Notes: a model not told the origin generated them from the letters alone. Positions 33,257 to 42,540 are shown, counted from the stretch's first letter. The stretch is DNA of 42,911 nt from Oscillospiraceae bacterium (GCA_015067785.1 SVLR01000018.1:1-42911), one strand, 5' to 3'. Numbers and translations are program-made.

Positions 33257-34420
33257 TCAATAGGGTTGCAGTACGATAGAATCAATAATCGACTCAAAAA
33301 CAGGTGCAAACCGCTCGCTTTCTGCTACGGGGTAAGTGATGGCGAAATCGTAAAGACAGAGGCCTGTAATGACATTGTCATAGCGTGTCCCAATATACTC
33401 GATACCATCGTCCGTATAGGAATATACCACTTTCGTGCAGCCATAACCACTCAGGGTTTCTTTGGTGTAAGAGAGAATTTTTACATCTGTCCGATCGGAA
33501 GAGGAGAAAAGCTCCAAATATTCCGCTTCTGTCCGCTCACGGGCATATTGTGAACCGGTGGAATAAAAGGTTAGCTGGCAACGGTCGAAGGTTGGCTCTC
33601 GGAAAAAGTAAGCGGTGCCGTCCTCACTGTGCTGCTCCAATGCAAACCAATCGACAGGCACACTCAAGGTAATGTTTTGGCCTTTGTAGGTCTTTTTCGT
33701 GCCGTCAACGGTAAGATTGTCAGCACTGATCTCGTGGATGGGATAGGGGTCGGGATTGTATTCCTCTACATTGGAAATGAACTGATAGCCCGTGCTCGTT
33801 TTGCGCAGTGCGACGGTATATATATCGCCTGTGGGACAGGCGTAGGCAACAGCGTAGCGTATGATGTAGTGACCGTTTTCATCGATCTGTCCGCTTTCAA
33901 CCGTTATGGATTTTCTGTATGTATCCCCGTGCATTGTGTAATAGGCATCGTAGCTTTCCACATAGTGAAATCCCGGAATCGTTCCGTTATTAAATGCGGA
34001 GAGGGGTGCGCCGCATTTTTCAAGCAGGTAAGCATTTGCTGCCGCGGCGGTAATTTTCATAGGGGAGTTAAAAAAATCTTTCCAACCGACAGTATCTAAA
34101 ACTGTCTCAGCTTCCCCTTCCGCCCATTGGGCCATATCCAATCCGATTCCAGCACCGTCATAGAACACCCACAGAAGTTCGATTTCGGAGGGTGAGGTAT
34201 AGCAGTTGCTGCCGACAAAACCGTTATTTTCCACATCGTTAAGAAAATCTTCAATCTCTTTCAAATCGGCTTGGGTCAGTGCGGGTGCTTCGGAAGGTTC
34301 GGTGGGCGCAGAGGGAGTAGTGGGCTCGCTGGGCTGTCTATTGATTGGCGTATTGGTGGTGCAAGCGGAAAGTGAAAGTAAAAGAACGAAAGAGAGTACC
34401 ACTATAGAAAACTTTTTCAT
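33257..34420 (-). CDS. Lipoprotein of unknown function
   Basis: The 387-residue protein has lipobox LSAC (Cys20) followed by a Pro/Thr/Ser/Glu-rich linker (about 21-48). The N-terminal domain (about 50-220) is unrecognised. The C-terminal part begins [15 protein letters not shown] (about 255-269) and recalls PsbP-like or photosystem-type lipoprotein domains, but only loosely. GGAAGGA lies upstream of the chosen ATG at 34420; a longer reading to 34486 has its first codons in the -35 box. It is anchored to the outer membrane leaflet face of the single membrane. Confidence 0.65.
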   Translation of the reverse strand: MKKFSIVVLSFVLLLSLSACTTNTPINRQPSEPTTPSAPTEPSEAPALTQADLKEIEDFLNDVENNGFVGSNCYTSPSEIELLWVFYDGAGIGLDMAQWAEGEAETVLDTVGWKDFFNSPMKITAAAANAYLLEKCGAPLSAFNNGTIPGFHYVESYDAYYTMHGDTYRKSITVESGQIDENGHYIIRYAVAYACPTGDIYTVALRKTSTGYQFISNVEEYNPDPYPIHEISADNLTVDGTKKTYKGQNITLSVPVDWFALEQHSEDGTAYFFREPTFDRCQLTFYSTGSQYARERTEAEYLELFSSSDRTDVKILSYTKETLSGYGCTKVVYSYTDDGIEYIGTRYDNVITGLCLYDFAITYPVAESERFAPVFESIIDSIVLQPY

Positions 34421-34457
34421 AGATATTATCCTTCCTTTCCAATATGGAGTCGCATTT

Positions 34458-34486
34458 AGTATAGCGCACTTCAAGGTGTTTTTCAA
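34458..34486 (-). promoter_or_regulatory. Promoter of the 33257-34420 lipoprotein gene
   Basis: On the minus strand TTGAAA (34486-34481), 17 bp and TATACT (34463-34458), divergent from uvrA. Confidence 0.65.
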
Positions 34487-34512
34487 TCGCTGAGATCTTC
34501 ATAAAATTACTA

Positions 34513-34541
34513 TTGTACGACGAAAAAAGATGTGGTATAAT
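34513..34541 (+). promoter_or_regulatory. Promoter of uvrA
   Basis: TTGTAC (34513-34518), 17 bp and TATAAT (34536-34541). No Gram-positive LexA box (CGAAC-N4-GTTCG) was seen around it. Confidence 0.65.
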
Positions 34542-34572
34542 ATAGGGACGATTTATGTAAGGAGGCGCGGTT

Positions 34573-37395
34573 ATGAGTGATACGATACGCATCCGCGGTG
34601 CGAGGGAAAACAATCTTAAAAATGTTGACCTGACGATCCCGAGAGATAAGCTGGTTGTTTTTACGGGACTGTCCGGCTCCGGAAAGTCCAGCCTTGCATT
34701 TGATACCATTTACGCTGAGGGACAGCGTCGTTATGTAGAAAGCCTTAGTGCATATGCCCGTCAGTTTTTAGGACAGATGGATAAACCTGATGTGGACAGT
34801 ATCGAAGGCTTGTCACCTGCGATCTCCATTGACCAAAAGACGACCTCCAAAAATCCTCGTTCCACCGTTGGTACGGTGACGGAGATCTATGACTATTTAC
34901 GCCTTTTGTGGGCAAGAGTGGGCATACCCCATTGCCCTGAGTGTGGCAAGGAGATCCGCCGTCAGTCCATCGATCAGATCGTAGACCGGATCGAAGCAAT
35001 GGGGGAGGGAACACGCTTTATTGTGCTGTCGCCTGTTATCCGCGGGAAAAAAGGCGAGCATCTTAAGGTGTTCGAGGATGCCCGGAAAAGCGGCTTTGCC
35101 CGTGTCCGTGTAGATGGGATCTTGTATGATTCAAGCGAAGAGATCCGCTGCGAGAAAAATAAAAAGCACACCATTGAGCTGGTGGTCGACCGTCTCGTAA
35201 TTCGCGAGGGGCAGCGCCGACGACTGACAGATTCCGTGGAGACAGCCTGCAATCACTCCGGAGGTCTTGTGGTGATCAGCCTGCCGGACAGAGGGGAGGA
35301 GCTTTCCTTTTCTCAGAATTATGCATGTGAGGACTGCGGCATCAGCCTCACTGAGCTGGAGCCGAGAATGTTCTCCTTCAACAACCCTGCTGGCGCTTGT
35401 TCTGCGTGTACCGGTCTCGGCTTCCAGCTGGTTGCAGACGCAGATTTGGTTATCCCTGACAAAACACGATCTATTTTTGACGGCGCAGTGCAGGTGTCCG
35501 GCTGGCAGAATGCCCGGACAGATTCTGTGTTTAGAATGTACTTTGAAGCCCTTGGCAAAAAGTATAATTTCTCTCTGACTGCTCCGGTAAACACCCTTTC
35601 TCCGGAAGCAATGGATGTGATCCTTTATGGCACAAAAGGGGAGAAGCTGCGAATGACCTATAACCGCGGCAGCGGTTGGGGCGTTATGGAGCAGCCCTTT
35701 GAGGGCATCCTCAACAATATCAGCCGCCGCTACCGGGAGACACAGTCCGACGCGGTCAAGAAAGAATTGGAAGAATGTATGTCTTCTGCCCCATGCCCGA
35801 TTTGCGAGGGAAAACGGTTGTCTGCCATTGCCCGCGCGGTAACGGTAGGCGGAATCGGTATTATGGATTTCTGCCAGATGAATATTCGTGATTCCCTCAG
35901 TTTTATGGATTCTTTGAAGCTGGATGGTAATATGGCGGTCATTGCCCAGCAGATCGTTCGGGAGATCAAGGCAAGACTGCAGTTTTTACTGGATGTAGGA
36001 CTTGGCTATTTGACCCTATCAAGAGCATCGGCAACCCTGTCCGGTGGTGAAAGCCAACGGATCCGTCTGGCTACCCAGATTGGTTCCTCACTTATGGGTG
36101 TGCTGTATATTTTGGACGAGCCTTCTATTGGACTTCATCAGCGCGATAATGATAAACTGCTGCTCACCCTTAAGCGCCTGCGTGACCTTGGAAATACACT
36201 GATCGTGGTAGAGCACGATGAGGATACTATGCGCGCCGCAGACTACATTGTGGATGTAGGACCCGGCGCAGGCAGTCACGGCGGTGAGATCGTTGCGGCC
36301 GGTACGATGGATGTTATCATAGCTGAGCCCCGATCCATTACCGGACAGTATCTATCCGGATATAAAAAGATCCCTGTACCCTCTGTCCGCCGTGCAGGAA
36401 ATGGCAAATTCCTTACTGTTGAGGGCGCAACGGAGAATAATCTAAAGGATATTGATGTATCGATCCCTCTTGGAACTTTAACTTGCGTTACCGGAGTTTC
36501 CGGCTCCGGAAAGTCCAGCCTTGTGCGGGAAATCCTGCAAAAAACATTAGCAGGTCGTCTGAATCACGCAAGGACTCGCCCCGGAGACTGCCGCTGTATT
36601 CACGGTATAGAGTATTTGGATAAGGTGATCGATATTGATCAAAGTCCTATTGGTCGCACACCTCGTTCGAATCCTGCCACATATACCGGCATTTTTAACG
36701 ACATCCGCGATTTGTTCGCAGCAACAAAAGATGCAAAAATGCGCGGGTACGGACCAGGACGGTTTTCTTTCAATGTGAAGGGAGGGCGCTGTGAGGCTTG
36801 TAATGGTGACGGTCTTGTGAAGATCGAAATGCACTTCCTTGCAGATGTCTATGTGCCCTGCGAAGTGTGCCGTGGACAACGCTATAACCGAGAGACCCTT
36901 GAAGTGCTCTATAAAGGCAAAAACATCGCTGAGGTTCTCGATATGCGTGCGGAAGAAGCAGCGCAGTTCTTCGAAAACCTGCCTAAGCTCCACCGTAAGA
37001 TCCAGACCCTTGTGGATGTGGGTCTTGGCTATATTCGCCTAGGTCAATCGAGCACGACCCTTTCCGGTGGTGAGGCCCAGCGCGTGAAGCTGGCTACGGA
37101 GCTGGCAAAGGTGTCTACCGGCAAAACGATCTATATCCTTGATGAGCCCACTACAGGACTCCACGCAGCAGATGTGCATAAGCTGATCGAGGTACTCCAG
37201 CGCCTTGTAGATGCCGGTAACTCAGTCTTGGTCATCGAGCATAATTTGGATGTGATCAAATCTGCAGATTATATTATTGACCTTGGTCCTGATGGTGGCG
37301 ATATGGGTGGCGAATTGGTTGCGCAAGGTACACCGGAAAAGGTTGCAGCTGTTCCGGAAAGCTACACGGGTCAGTTTCTGAAGGATTATCTGTAA
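34573..37395 (+). CDS. uvrA: Excinuclease ABC subunit A
   Basis: The 940-residue damage-recognition ATPase of nucleotide excision repair has two ABC modules. Walker [10 protein letters not shown] is at about 32-40 and GVSGSGKSS at about 641-649. Signature sequences are [12 protein letters not shown] (about 491) and [12 protein letters not shown] (about 831). Zinc-binding Cys pairs are CPECG (about 121), [13 protein letters not shown] (about 254-282) and CEACNGDG...CEVCRGQ (about 741-770). The length is normal. TAAGGAGG precedes the ATG. It has its own promoter; uvrB and uvrC are not in the window. Confidence 0.97.
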   Translation: MSDTIRIRGARENNLKNVDLTIPRDKLVVFTGLSGSGKSSLAFDTIYAEGQRRYVESLSAYARQFLGQMDKPDVDSIEGLSPAISIDQKTTSKNPRSTVGTVTEIYDYLRLLWARVGIPHCPECGKEIRRQSIDQIVDRIEAMGEGTRFIVLSPVIRGKKGEHLKVFEDARKSGFARVRVDGILYDSSEEIRCEKNKKHTIELVVDRLVIREGQRRRLTDSVETACNHSGGLVVISLPDRGEELSFSQNYACEDCGISLTELEPRMFSFNNPAGACSACTGLGFQLVADADLVIPDKTRSIFDGAVQVSGWQNARTDSVFRMYFEALGKKYNFSLTAPVNTLSPEAMDVILYGTKGEKLRMTYNRGSGWGVMEQPFEGILNNISRRYRETQSDAVKKELEECMSSAPCPICEGKRLSAIARAVTVGGIGIMDFCQMNIRDSLSFMDSLKLDGNMAVIAQQIVREIKARLQFLLDVGLGYLTLSRASATLSGGESQRIRLATQIGSSLMGVLYILDEPSIGLHQRDNDKLLLTLKRLRDLGNTLIVVEHDEDTMRAADYIVDVGPGAGSHGGEIVAAGTMDVIIAEPRSITGQYLSGYKKIPVPSVRRAGNGKFLTVEGATENNLKDIDVSIPLGTLTCVTGVSGSGKSSLVREILQKTLAGRLNHARTRPGDCRCIHGIEYLDKVIDIDQSPIGRTPRSNPATYTGIFNDIRDLFAATKDAKMRGYGPGRFSFNVKGGRCEACNGDGLVKIEMHFLADVYVPCEVCRGQRYNRETLEVLYKGKNIAEVLDMRAEEAAQFFENLPKLHRKIQTLVDVGLGYIRLGQSSTTLSGGEAQRVKLATELAKVSTGKTIYILDEPTTGLHAADVHKLIEVLQRLVDAGNSVLVIEHNLDVIKSADYIIDLGPDGGDMGGELVAQGTPEKVAAVPESYTGQFLKDYL

Positions 37396-37402
37396 AATAG
37401 AA

Positions 37403-37423
37403 CCGGCCTGCACAGCAGGCCGG
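37403..37423. terminator. Terminator between uvrA and the kinase-like gene
   Basis: A 9 bp GC-rich stem CCGGCCTGC/GCAGGCCGG with an ACA loop lies between convergent genes. TTCTATTTTA follows on the minus strand, and a T6 run comes later on the plus strand. Confidence 0.7.
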
Positions 37424-37429
37424 AACGGA

Positions 37430-38491
37430 TCATTTTTTGTATAACCAAGCGGGGAGAGCATCGGATAGCTCTAATAGTGCGTGATCCTGACCACCGCTAT
37501 AATCTAAACGATAGATGTCGGAACGAACAACGCCGGGCTCTGCCGACCGACTGGAGATCGTCATTGTGACAGAAAGCCCTTTACCCTCGGGCTGACGGAT
37601 CAGCACCGTTCCACCGTGTATGGATGCGGTAGAGCAAACAAAAAGCATACCAAGTCCCATACCCATTCGGCTGTCCTCCAGTCCGGGCTGCCGCAGATAG
37701 CGCGCAAAGATGTTGCCGGACATATTTTCCGGTAGTCCCTGTCCCTCATCGGATACGGTGAACATCATCATATCCCCGCACTTTTCGAGCTTGGCGGAGA
37801 TCGTTCCGCCCTTGGGAGAAAATTTCAGCGCATTGGAAAGTAAATTGTAAATTGCCCGTTCCAACCGATCCGTGGAGAACATTATAAGATGGGCATCCTT
37901 CGGAAGTACATACTCCAGCGTATAGCCTGCATTTTTGAACAGAGATTGAGATTTTTCCAGAATTTCGCGGACAAAAGCGGTCATATCTCTGCTTTGCATA
38001 TGGCAGTTGTGTCCCTTGCTGTATCGGGGCGCATCTGACATATTGCCGATTAAGCGCTGCATGGATAGAAGACTGCGATTGAGTTTCTCCGGGATGTCGC
38101 TATCCTTTAAGGCTTCGTCTTTGTTCAGCTTGTCTGCCAGCAGTACGATCTCTGCAAGAGAGGAGCGTAACTGCAAAGCGGCAAGAGACAGCATCCGCAG
38201 GTCCTGAGAGTCTACAGCATTTTCCAGTAGGAAAATGTCGGTATCCATCGTCCTTGTTACAGAAGCGTTCCAAATTGTTTTCGCAATGCAAAGCTGGAGA
38301 TGGAGCCGTCCGTCTGTGAAGTGGCTATAGGCTTGCTTGCCCGTATGCAAAAGTGATGAGATCTCTATGCCCGGCTCTATCTGCCTTTGGGCGGCATGAT
38401 CATTAACTTGCGCTACAAGACCACCTGCAACTGAGAAGGCAGGAAATGATAGCATATTCAGTAATTCATTTACGGGATTTGTCTGTTGCAT
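37430..38491 (-). CDS. Histidine-kinase-like ATPase lacking the phosphoacceptor His
   Basis: The 353-residue soluble protein has a complete HATPase_c domain, with N-box NLLSNALKFSP (216-226), G1 DEGQG (248-252) and G2 GMGLGM (277-282). The preceding dimerisation helix reads LAALQLRSSLAEI (about 103-115), where the usual sHELRTPL block would be, with Leu106 in place of His. No transmembrane segment or response-regulator gene is present. It may dimerise and bind ATP, or act as a protein kinase or phosphatase-like regulator on another substrate. AAAGGAGAG precedes the ATG at 38491. It is divergent from radC. Confidence 0.75.
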   Translation of the reverse strand: MQQTNPVNELLNMLSFPAFSVAGGLVAQVNDHAAQRQIEPGIEISSLLHTGKQAYSHFTDGRLHLQLCIAKTIWNASVTRTMDTDIFLLENAVDSQDLRMLSLAALQLRSSLAEIVLLADKLNKDEALKDSDIPEKLNRSLLSMQRLIGNMSDAPRYSKGHNCHMQSRDMTAFVREILEKSQSLFKNAGYTLEYVLPKDAHLIMFSTDRLERAIYNLLSNALKFSPKGGTISAKLEKCGDMMMFTVSDEGQGLPENMSGNIFARYLRQPGLEDSRMGMGLGMLFVCSTASIHGGTVLIRQPEGKGLSVTMTISSRSAEPGVVRSDIYRLDYSGGQDHALLELSDALPAWLYKK

Positions 38492-38627
38492 ACTTTCTCT
38501 CCTTTTGAGATAGGTTGCGCATTCTATCGGTTTTCTTTCACGCAATATCCGGCAAATTTCGTTCTTTTCCCTATTGTAGCGAATGTTGAAGAAAATAGCA
38601 AGATAAATTAAGCTTGAGGTGAAAAAT

Positions 38628-39320
38628 ATGTCGGTCCATGATGGTCACAGGCAGAGATTAAGAGCAAGATTCTTAAAGGAAGGGTTGGACAATTTTGAGC
38701 AAATTAATGCCCTGGAGCTTTTGCTTTTTTATTGTATACCCCGGAAAGATACCAATGAATTGGCACATACACTTTTAGACCATTTCGGCTCCTTCCATCA
38801 AGTTATGGACGCAACACCTGAAGAACTTATGGCAGTGCCGGGAATTGGAGAAGGCGCTGCAACCTTTCTTCCGCTGATCTCCGCAGCCTGCAGGTATTAC
38901 CGTGTCAGTCAGGTTAAAAATGTCTGTGCGCTGGATACTATCGAAAAGTGCGGTGATTACTTGGTGAATTTCTTTCACGCCCGAAAGAATGAGACGGTCT
39001 TTTTGCTTTGCTTGGATGCGAAATGTAAAGTGATCGTTTGCCGTGAGATCGGAGAAGGAAGTGTGAATTCAGCAAGCGTTTCTGCCCGAAAGGTGACAGA
39101 GATTGCCCTCGGTGTCAATGCAACATCGGTGATCTTAGCCCACAACCATCCAAGCGGCGTAGCGCTGCCTTCCAGTGACGATGTGGCAACCACAAAGCTG
39201 ATCGCAAGAAGCTTGGGTGCTGTTGGAATTACGCTTATGGATCACATTGTGATTGCGGAGGATGATTATGTTTCTATGGCGATGTCCGGGCTTTACAATG
39301 TGGATGATATCGTAATATAA
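38628..39320 (+). CDS. radC: RadC-family JAMM protein
   Basis: The 230-residue protein has an N-terminal helix-hairpin-helix-like part (ALELLLFYCIP; AVPGIGEGAA at about 64-73) and a C-terminal MPN/JAMM domain. The metal motif is H172-N-H174-P-S-G followed by the Ser/Asp of LPSSDD. The old DNA-repair label is not supported by later genetics; the function is open. GAGGTG lies seven bases before the ATG at 38628; a GTG three codons earlier is part of that site. It is divergent from the kinase-like gene. Confidence 0.93.
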   Translation: MSVHDGHRQRLRARFLKEGLDNFEQINALELLLFYCIPRKDTNELAHTLLDHFGSFHQVMDATPEELMAVPGIGEGAATFLPLISAACRYYRVSQVKNVCALDTIEKCGDYLVNFFHARKNETVFLLCLDAKCKVIVCREIGEGSVNSASVSARKVTEIALGVNATSVILAHNHPSGVALPSSDDVATTKLIARSLGAVGITLMDHIVIAEDDYVSMAMSGLYNVDDIVI

Positions 39321-39378
39321 TTTCTTGCAATGAGCAGTTATCCATTCCTTTTGGTCAAATCTTGGAAGAATTTACAGC

Positions 39379-39407
39379 TTGAAACAGACGCTGTTTTCTA
39401 ATAAAAT
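39379..39407 (+). promoter_or_regulatory. Promoter of the SH3b-C39 gene
   Basis: TTGAAA (39379-39384), 17 bp and TAAAAT (39402-39407). The transcript would begin near 39414, ruling out translation from 39379. Confidence 0.7.
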
Positions 39408-39444
39408 ATACATAGGACTTGCAAGCCCGAATTTGAATGAAGAG

Positions 39445-40416
39445 GTGAATGCTATCGGAAAGAGAATCCTATGTATCTTATTTGTCCTTGCAATCATTGC
39501 AAGCTGTGTTCTGCCCGGACAAGCGCAAGCCGCGACTGCTGAAAAGAATGCCGGAGTTGTATCTATAACTACAGGATACCTGAATGTACGGCGCAGCGCG
39601 TCCACATCCGCAGGTGTTGTTTCTACCTTGAAGAAGGGAAGCTATGTCACGCTTCTTTCCAAGGAGGGAAGTTGGTGGCGTGTGGAGTATGCACCGGGAC
39701 GCTATGGGTATTGCCATGGCAGTTATATCCGTGCAGTCGATGCTTCGTCTGCCACGGTTTCTACGGCAGGAAGTCCGCTGAATGTGCGAAGCGGTGCAGG
39801 TACATCTTATAGCCGGATTGGTAGTCTCTCCAACGGTGCATCGGTACTTGTTTTATCTACGACAGGGAATTGGCACCGTGTGCTCTATGGCGGGGCAAAG
39901 ACCGGTTATGTGAGCGCAAGCTATATAAAGCTTGGTAGCGACTATCGGGCGATATCGCTGTCTGTTCCGTACTATTTGCAGACAGATAGCCGCTGGTCTT
40001 GGGTAACCCTTGGACCGTCCGGGCAGACAATGGGAAAGATCGGATGTACAACAACTGCCCTTGCTATGGCGGAGTCCTACAGACAGGGAAAAACGATCTA
40101 CCCGGATGCAATGGCAAAAAAGCTGAGCTATACATCATCGGGCAGCCTTTATTGGCCTTCCAATTATGTCGGTGTTACAAGTGGTCTTGATCTAAAAGCC
40201 ATTTATGAATACCTGAAGCAGGGGAAGCCGGTCATAGTCGGCTTTACAAACCGAAACGGTGGACAGCATTGGGCTGTGATCTACGGTTACAGCGGCGGTA
40301 ACAGCCTGAAGACTGGCGGTTTCCTGATCCGTGATCCCGGCAGTAAGAGCCGCACCAATCTGTCTCAACTGATAGAGGACTATCCAAATTTCAGTAAATA
40401 CGTCTATTACAAATAA
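39445..40416 (+). CDS. Secreted SH3b-SH3b-C39-type cysteine peptidase
   Basis: From the GTG at 39445 the product is 323 residues. The signal peptide has KR at 6-7, a hydrophobic core (about 8-22) and AQA-A cleavage near 29. Two bacterial SH3 domains follow (about 40-97 and 103-160; GYLNVRRSAS and SPLNVRSGAG), which usually bind peptidoglycan. A C39-like papain-fold domain (about 168-320) has Cys201 in IGCTTTALAM and His275 in GQHWAVIYGY, with a downstream Asp in IRDPGSK. The likely role is cell-wall-bound protein or peptide cleavage. The start is uncertain: AGAGGTGA sits at ideal distance from an in-frame ATC (39454), and no ATG is available. Confidence 0.8.
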   Translation: MNAIGKRILCILFVLAIIASCVLPGQAQAATAEKNAGVVSITTGYLNVRRSASTSAGVVSTLKKGSYVTLLSKEGSWWRVEYAPGRYGYCHGSYIRAVDASSATVSTAGSPLNVRSGAGTSYSRIGSLSNGASVLVLSTTGNWHRVLYGGAKTGYVSASYIKLGSDYRAISLSVPYYLQTDSRWSWVTLGPSGQTMGKIGCTTTALAMAESYRQGKTIYPDAMAKKLSYTSSGSLYWPSNYVGVTSGLDLKAIYEYLKQGKPVIVGFTNRNGGQHWAVIYGYSGGNSLKTGGFLIRDPGSKSRTNLSQLIEDYPNFSKYVYYK

Positions 40417-40420
40417 TTAC

Positions 40421-40453
40421 GCGGGCTACACCACCGGTGTGGCCCGCATTTTT
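40421..40453 (+). terminator. Terminator after the C39 peptidase gene
   Basis: A 12 bp stem (40421-40432/40436-40447, one wobble) with an ACC loop is followed by ATTTTTG. Confidence 0.8.
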
Positions 40454-40548
40454 GTGCAAAGTATACAAAAGTGCGCCGGAAAATTTGGCGACCGATTATG
40501 CAAAAGCTGTTAAATAATTCATCTTTAATTGCGTTATGTATGCTATAC

Positions 40549-40577
40549 TATAATAGGGGTCAGGTAAAGAGTGACCC
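40549..40577 (+). promoter_or_regulatory. -10 box and leader hairpin of the CBS gene
   Basis: TATAAT (40549-40554) is followed at once by GGGTCA (40557-40562), 9 bases and TGACCC (40572-40577). This perfect 6 bp hairpin would form at the very 5' end of the transcript. No good -35 box is visible. Confidence 0.5.
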
Positions 40578-40598
40578 ATGAAAGGATGCTACATATTT

Positions 40599-41015
40599 AT
40601 GAATAATATTTTGTTCTTTTTGCTGCCAAAAGCAATGTGCGCATATGTCTATGATGATTATACCATCCGTCAGGCGCTGGAAAAGATGGAATCTGCCGGT
40701 TATGCGGCACTGCCAATCTTAAACCGTAGGGGAGAATATCGCGGCACGATCACCGAGGGAGACCTTCTGTGGGCGCTGAAAAATATCTGCTATATGGATA
40801 TGCGCCAGGCAGAGGCACGGCGGATTATGGAGTTGGAACGGCGTCGTGACTATATCCCGGTGCGGGTTACCACCGATATGCACGACCTGATCGAGCGCGC
40901 CAGCGCACAAAACTTTGTTCCCGTAGTGGATGACAAGGATACATTTATCGGCATTATTACGCGCAGTGCGATCATTCGTTACTGCTCTGAACGGTTATTT
41001 GCCGAAAGTAAATAA
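40599..41015 (+). CDS. CBS-pair domain protein
   Basis: The 138-residue protein consists of two tandem CBS motifs. The first is about 19-62 (YTIRQALEKMESAGYAALPI, then GTITEGDLL) and the second about 90-132 (MHDLIERASAQNFVPVV, then GIITRSAII). CBS pairs bind adenosyl ligands such as AMP, ATP or c-di-AMP. There is no attached enzyme or transporter domain, so it is probably a stand-alone sensor or adaptor. The ATG at 40599 is preferred because the family-like MNNILFFLLPK begins there and AAAGGA lies upstream; an in-frame ATG at 40578 would add seven residues. Confidence 0.85.
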   Translation: MNNILFFLLPKAMCAYVYDDYTIRQALEKMESAGYAALPILNRRGEYRGTITEGDLLWALKNICYMDMRQAEARRIMELERRRDYIPVRVTTDMHDLIERASAQNFVPVVDDKDTFIGIITRSAIIRYCSERLFAESK

Positions 41016-41019
41016 AAAA

Positions 41020-41041
41020 GGGCGGATATCCGCCCTTTTTT
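41020..41041 (+). terminator. Terminator after the CBS gene
   Basis: The palindrome GGGCGG-ATAT-CCGCCC is flanked by A5/T6 runs. Confidence 0.85.
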
Positions 41042-41096
41042 GCGGTTGAAATTTTGACCGTTTCCTGCTACTATGTAGAAAAAAGAAGGTGAATGT

Positions 41097-41630
41097 ATGA
41101 ATAAGGCTGAACTTCGAAAAGAGATCCGTGCAAAAAAGCGGGCAATGACCGAGGAGGAGATCATCTCCAAGAGCCATCACCTTTGCCAAAAGTTTTTGCA
41201 GTGTGAAGCATATCGGAAAGCAAGTACAGTCTACGGCTACCTGCCCTACAATCAGGAAGTTCGAACTTGGGAACTACTGGAAAAAGCAATGGAAGACGGG
41301 AAAAAAGTTGCTGTCCCTAAGGTATATGGGGAAGAAATGCGCTTTATTTATATTACCGATTTCTCCCAGATATCCGACGACTATTGCGGTATCCCGGAGC
41401 CGCTGGACGACGAGCCGGTTGCGGAGGATAAGAACGCCTTGGTACTGATGCCCGGCCTTGCATTTGATAGGGAAGGACATCGGATCGGCTATGGCGGCGG
41501 CTTTTATGACCGCTTCCTGTCTGCCGAGCCGGACCATCCCACCGTAGCGCTTTGTTATGATTTCCAGCTTGTAGAGGAATTGCCCACGGAGGAATTTGAT
41601 ATTCCGGTGAATATTGTAATTTGGGACTAA
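41097..41630 (+). CDS. 5-formyltetrahydrofolate cyclo-ligase
   Basis: The 177-residue enzyme converts 5-formyl-THF plus ATP to 5,10-methenyl-THF, returning the dead-end folate to one-carbon metabolism. Signatures are KAELRKEIRAKKRAM at the N-terminus, VYGYLPYNQEVRT (about 45-57), LVLMPGLAFDREGHRIGYGGGFYDRFL (in two blocks at about 115-141; the Gly-rich GYGGGFYDR is the phosphate/ATP site) and a closing DIPVNIVI. GAAGGTG precedes the ATG. A DUF1643 gene follows within 10 bp. Confidence 0.95.
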   Translation: MNKAELRKEIRAKKRAMTEEEIISKSHHLCQKFLQCEAYRKASTVYGYLPYNQEVRTWELLEKAMEDGKKVAVPKVYGEEMRFIYITDFSQISDDYCGIPEPLDDEPVAEDKNALVLMPGLAFDREGHRIGYGGGFYDRFLSAEPDHPTVALCYDFQLVEELPTEEFDIPVNIVIWD

Positions 41631-41640
41631 GGAGAAAAGT

Positions 41641-42252
41641 ATGCACATACCGAAAGGAACGACTGCCGAGCTTAATCTTGTGACTTTCGAGGAAGCGCTG
41701 GCAGCTGCGGATATACCTAACGAAGAATACGATGTAAATAAATGGATCTATGCCCCGAATTTCTACTCCGAATACCGTTACATATTAGGAACAAGAGGGG
41801 AGAGACCGCTTATTTGCGTGGGTATTAATCCCTCCACCGCTAAGCCGGGGGACTTGGACAACACCCTCAAATCCGTAGAGCGGATCGCTCTCGGTAACGG
41901 CTTCGATAGCTTCATTATGTTCAACGTCTATGCCCAGCGGGCAACCAACCCGGACGATATGGAAAAGTCTTGCAATTTGCTTCTCCATAGGGAGAATATG
42001 GAGGCGTTTTCCTATGTGCTTTCCCTCTCAAAAAAGCCTGCCGTTTGGGCGGCTTGGGGGACAATCATTGAAAAGCGGGACTACTTAAAAGACTGCGTTA
42101 GGGATATGCTGGATATTGGCGAAAAGTGCGGTGCAAGCTGGTACTGCGCCGGCGCGGTAAGCAAAAAGGGACATCCCCATCATCCGCTGTACCTGCGAAA
42201 GGACGAAAAGATCCGTCCTTTCGATGTACCCGGTTATCTGGAAATGCTTTAA
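41641..42252 (+). CDS. DUF1643 protein
   Basis: The 203-residue protein shows the DUF1643 core. This is YRYILGTRGERPLICVGINP (about 42-61) then STA (62-64), D-N-T (70-72), a FIMFNVYAQRATNP block (about 87-100), WAAWG (about 135-139) and a C-terminal GHPHHPLYL (about 178-186). The fold may be uracil-DNA-glycosylase-like in layout, but activity is unknown. AAGGAG precedes the ATG. It is co-transcribed with the folate cyclo-ligase and the mini-protein. Confidence 0.85.
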   Translation: MHIPKGTTAELNLVTFEEALAAADIPNEEYDVNKWIYAPNFYSEYRYILGTRGERPLICVGINPSTAKPGDLDNTLKSVERIALGNGFDSFIMFNVYAQRATNPDDMEKSCNLLLHRENMEAFSYVLSLSKKPAVWAAWGTIIEKRDYLKDCVRDMLDIGEKCGASWYCAGAVSKKGHPHHPLYLRKDEKIRPFDVPGYLEML

Positions 42253-42264
42253 GGAGGTATCTTT

Positions 42265-42438
42265 ATGGGCTGCGAATGTGATACCTGCTGGTATTATGAT
42301 TACGATGAAGAATTTGACGAATATGTCTGCATTATGGACCTTGATGAGGACGAAATGTACCGCTTCCTGACCTCCGGAAAGTCCCATTGCCCCTACTACC
42401 GCCAAGGCGACGACTACACCTTAGCAAGAAAACAGTAA
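42265..42438 (+). CDS. Cys-rich acidic mini-protein (DUF6472-like)
   Basis: This 57-residue ORF follows the DUF1643 gene by 12 bp, with AAGGAGG seven to eight bases before its ATG, and is closed by a terminator. It has cysteines at 3, 5, 8, 22 and 42 (CECDTCWYY, YVC, HCPYY) and the acidic DLDEDEMYRFL (25-35). I recall similar short proteins in Clostridia under DUF6472; that name is from memory. A zinc-ribbon-like metal site is plausible but unproven. Confidence 0.75.
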   Translation: MGCECDTCWYYDYDEEFDEYVCIMDLDEDEMYRFLTSGKSHCPYYRQGDDYTLARKQ

Positions 42439-42442
42439 AAAT

Positions 42443-42479
42443 CGGGTGCTGCGAATTTCCCGCAGCACCCGTAATTTTT
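42443..42479 (+). terminator. Terminator of the folate/DUF1643 operon
   Basis: An 11 bp stem CGGGTGCTGCG/CGCAGCACCCG (42443-42453/42461-42471) is followed by TAATTTTTG. Confidence 0.85.
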
Positions 42480-42486
42480 GTGAAAA

Positions 42487-42540
42487 ACCTCCCTTGTGTA
42501 AAGGGAGGTGGGGCGTCGTAAGGCGACTCAGAGGGATTGA
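42487..42540. repeat. Palindromic repeat module A
   Basis: ACCTCCCTT-GTGTA-AAGGGAGGT (9 bp stem, 42487-42509) is followed by the GGGGCGTCGTAAGGCGACTC segment. It looks like the dispersed intergenic repeats seen in gut Clostridia genomes (from memory). Confidence 0.6.

Noticed and set aside
34487..34572. SOS (LexA) box upstream of uvrA.
   Set aside because: No CGAAC-N4-GTTCG-like dyad is present; a divergent LexA specificity cannot be excluded.
38628..39320. RadC's JAMM metalloprotease fold as the deconjugating partner of the beta-grasp protein at 4000-4419.
   Set aside because: It lies 29 kb beyond the end of the pair, in its own unit, and belongs to the widespread RadC family, which has no established link with ubiquitin-like proteins. 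There is also no E1 or E2.
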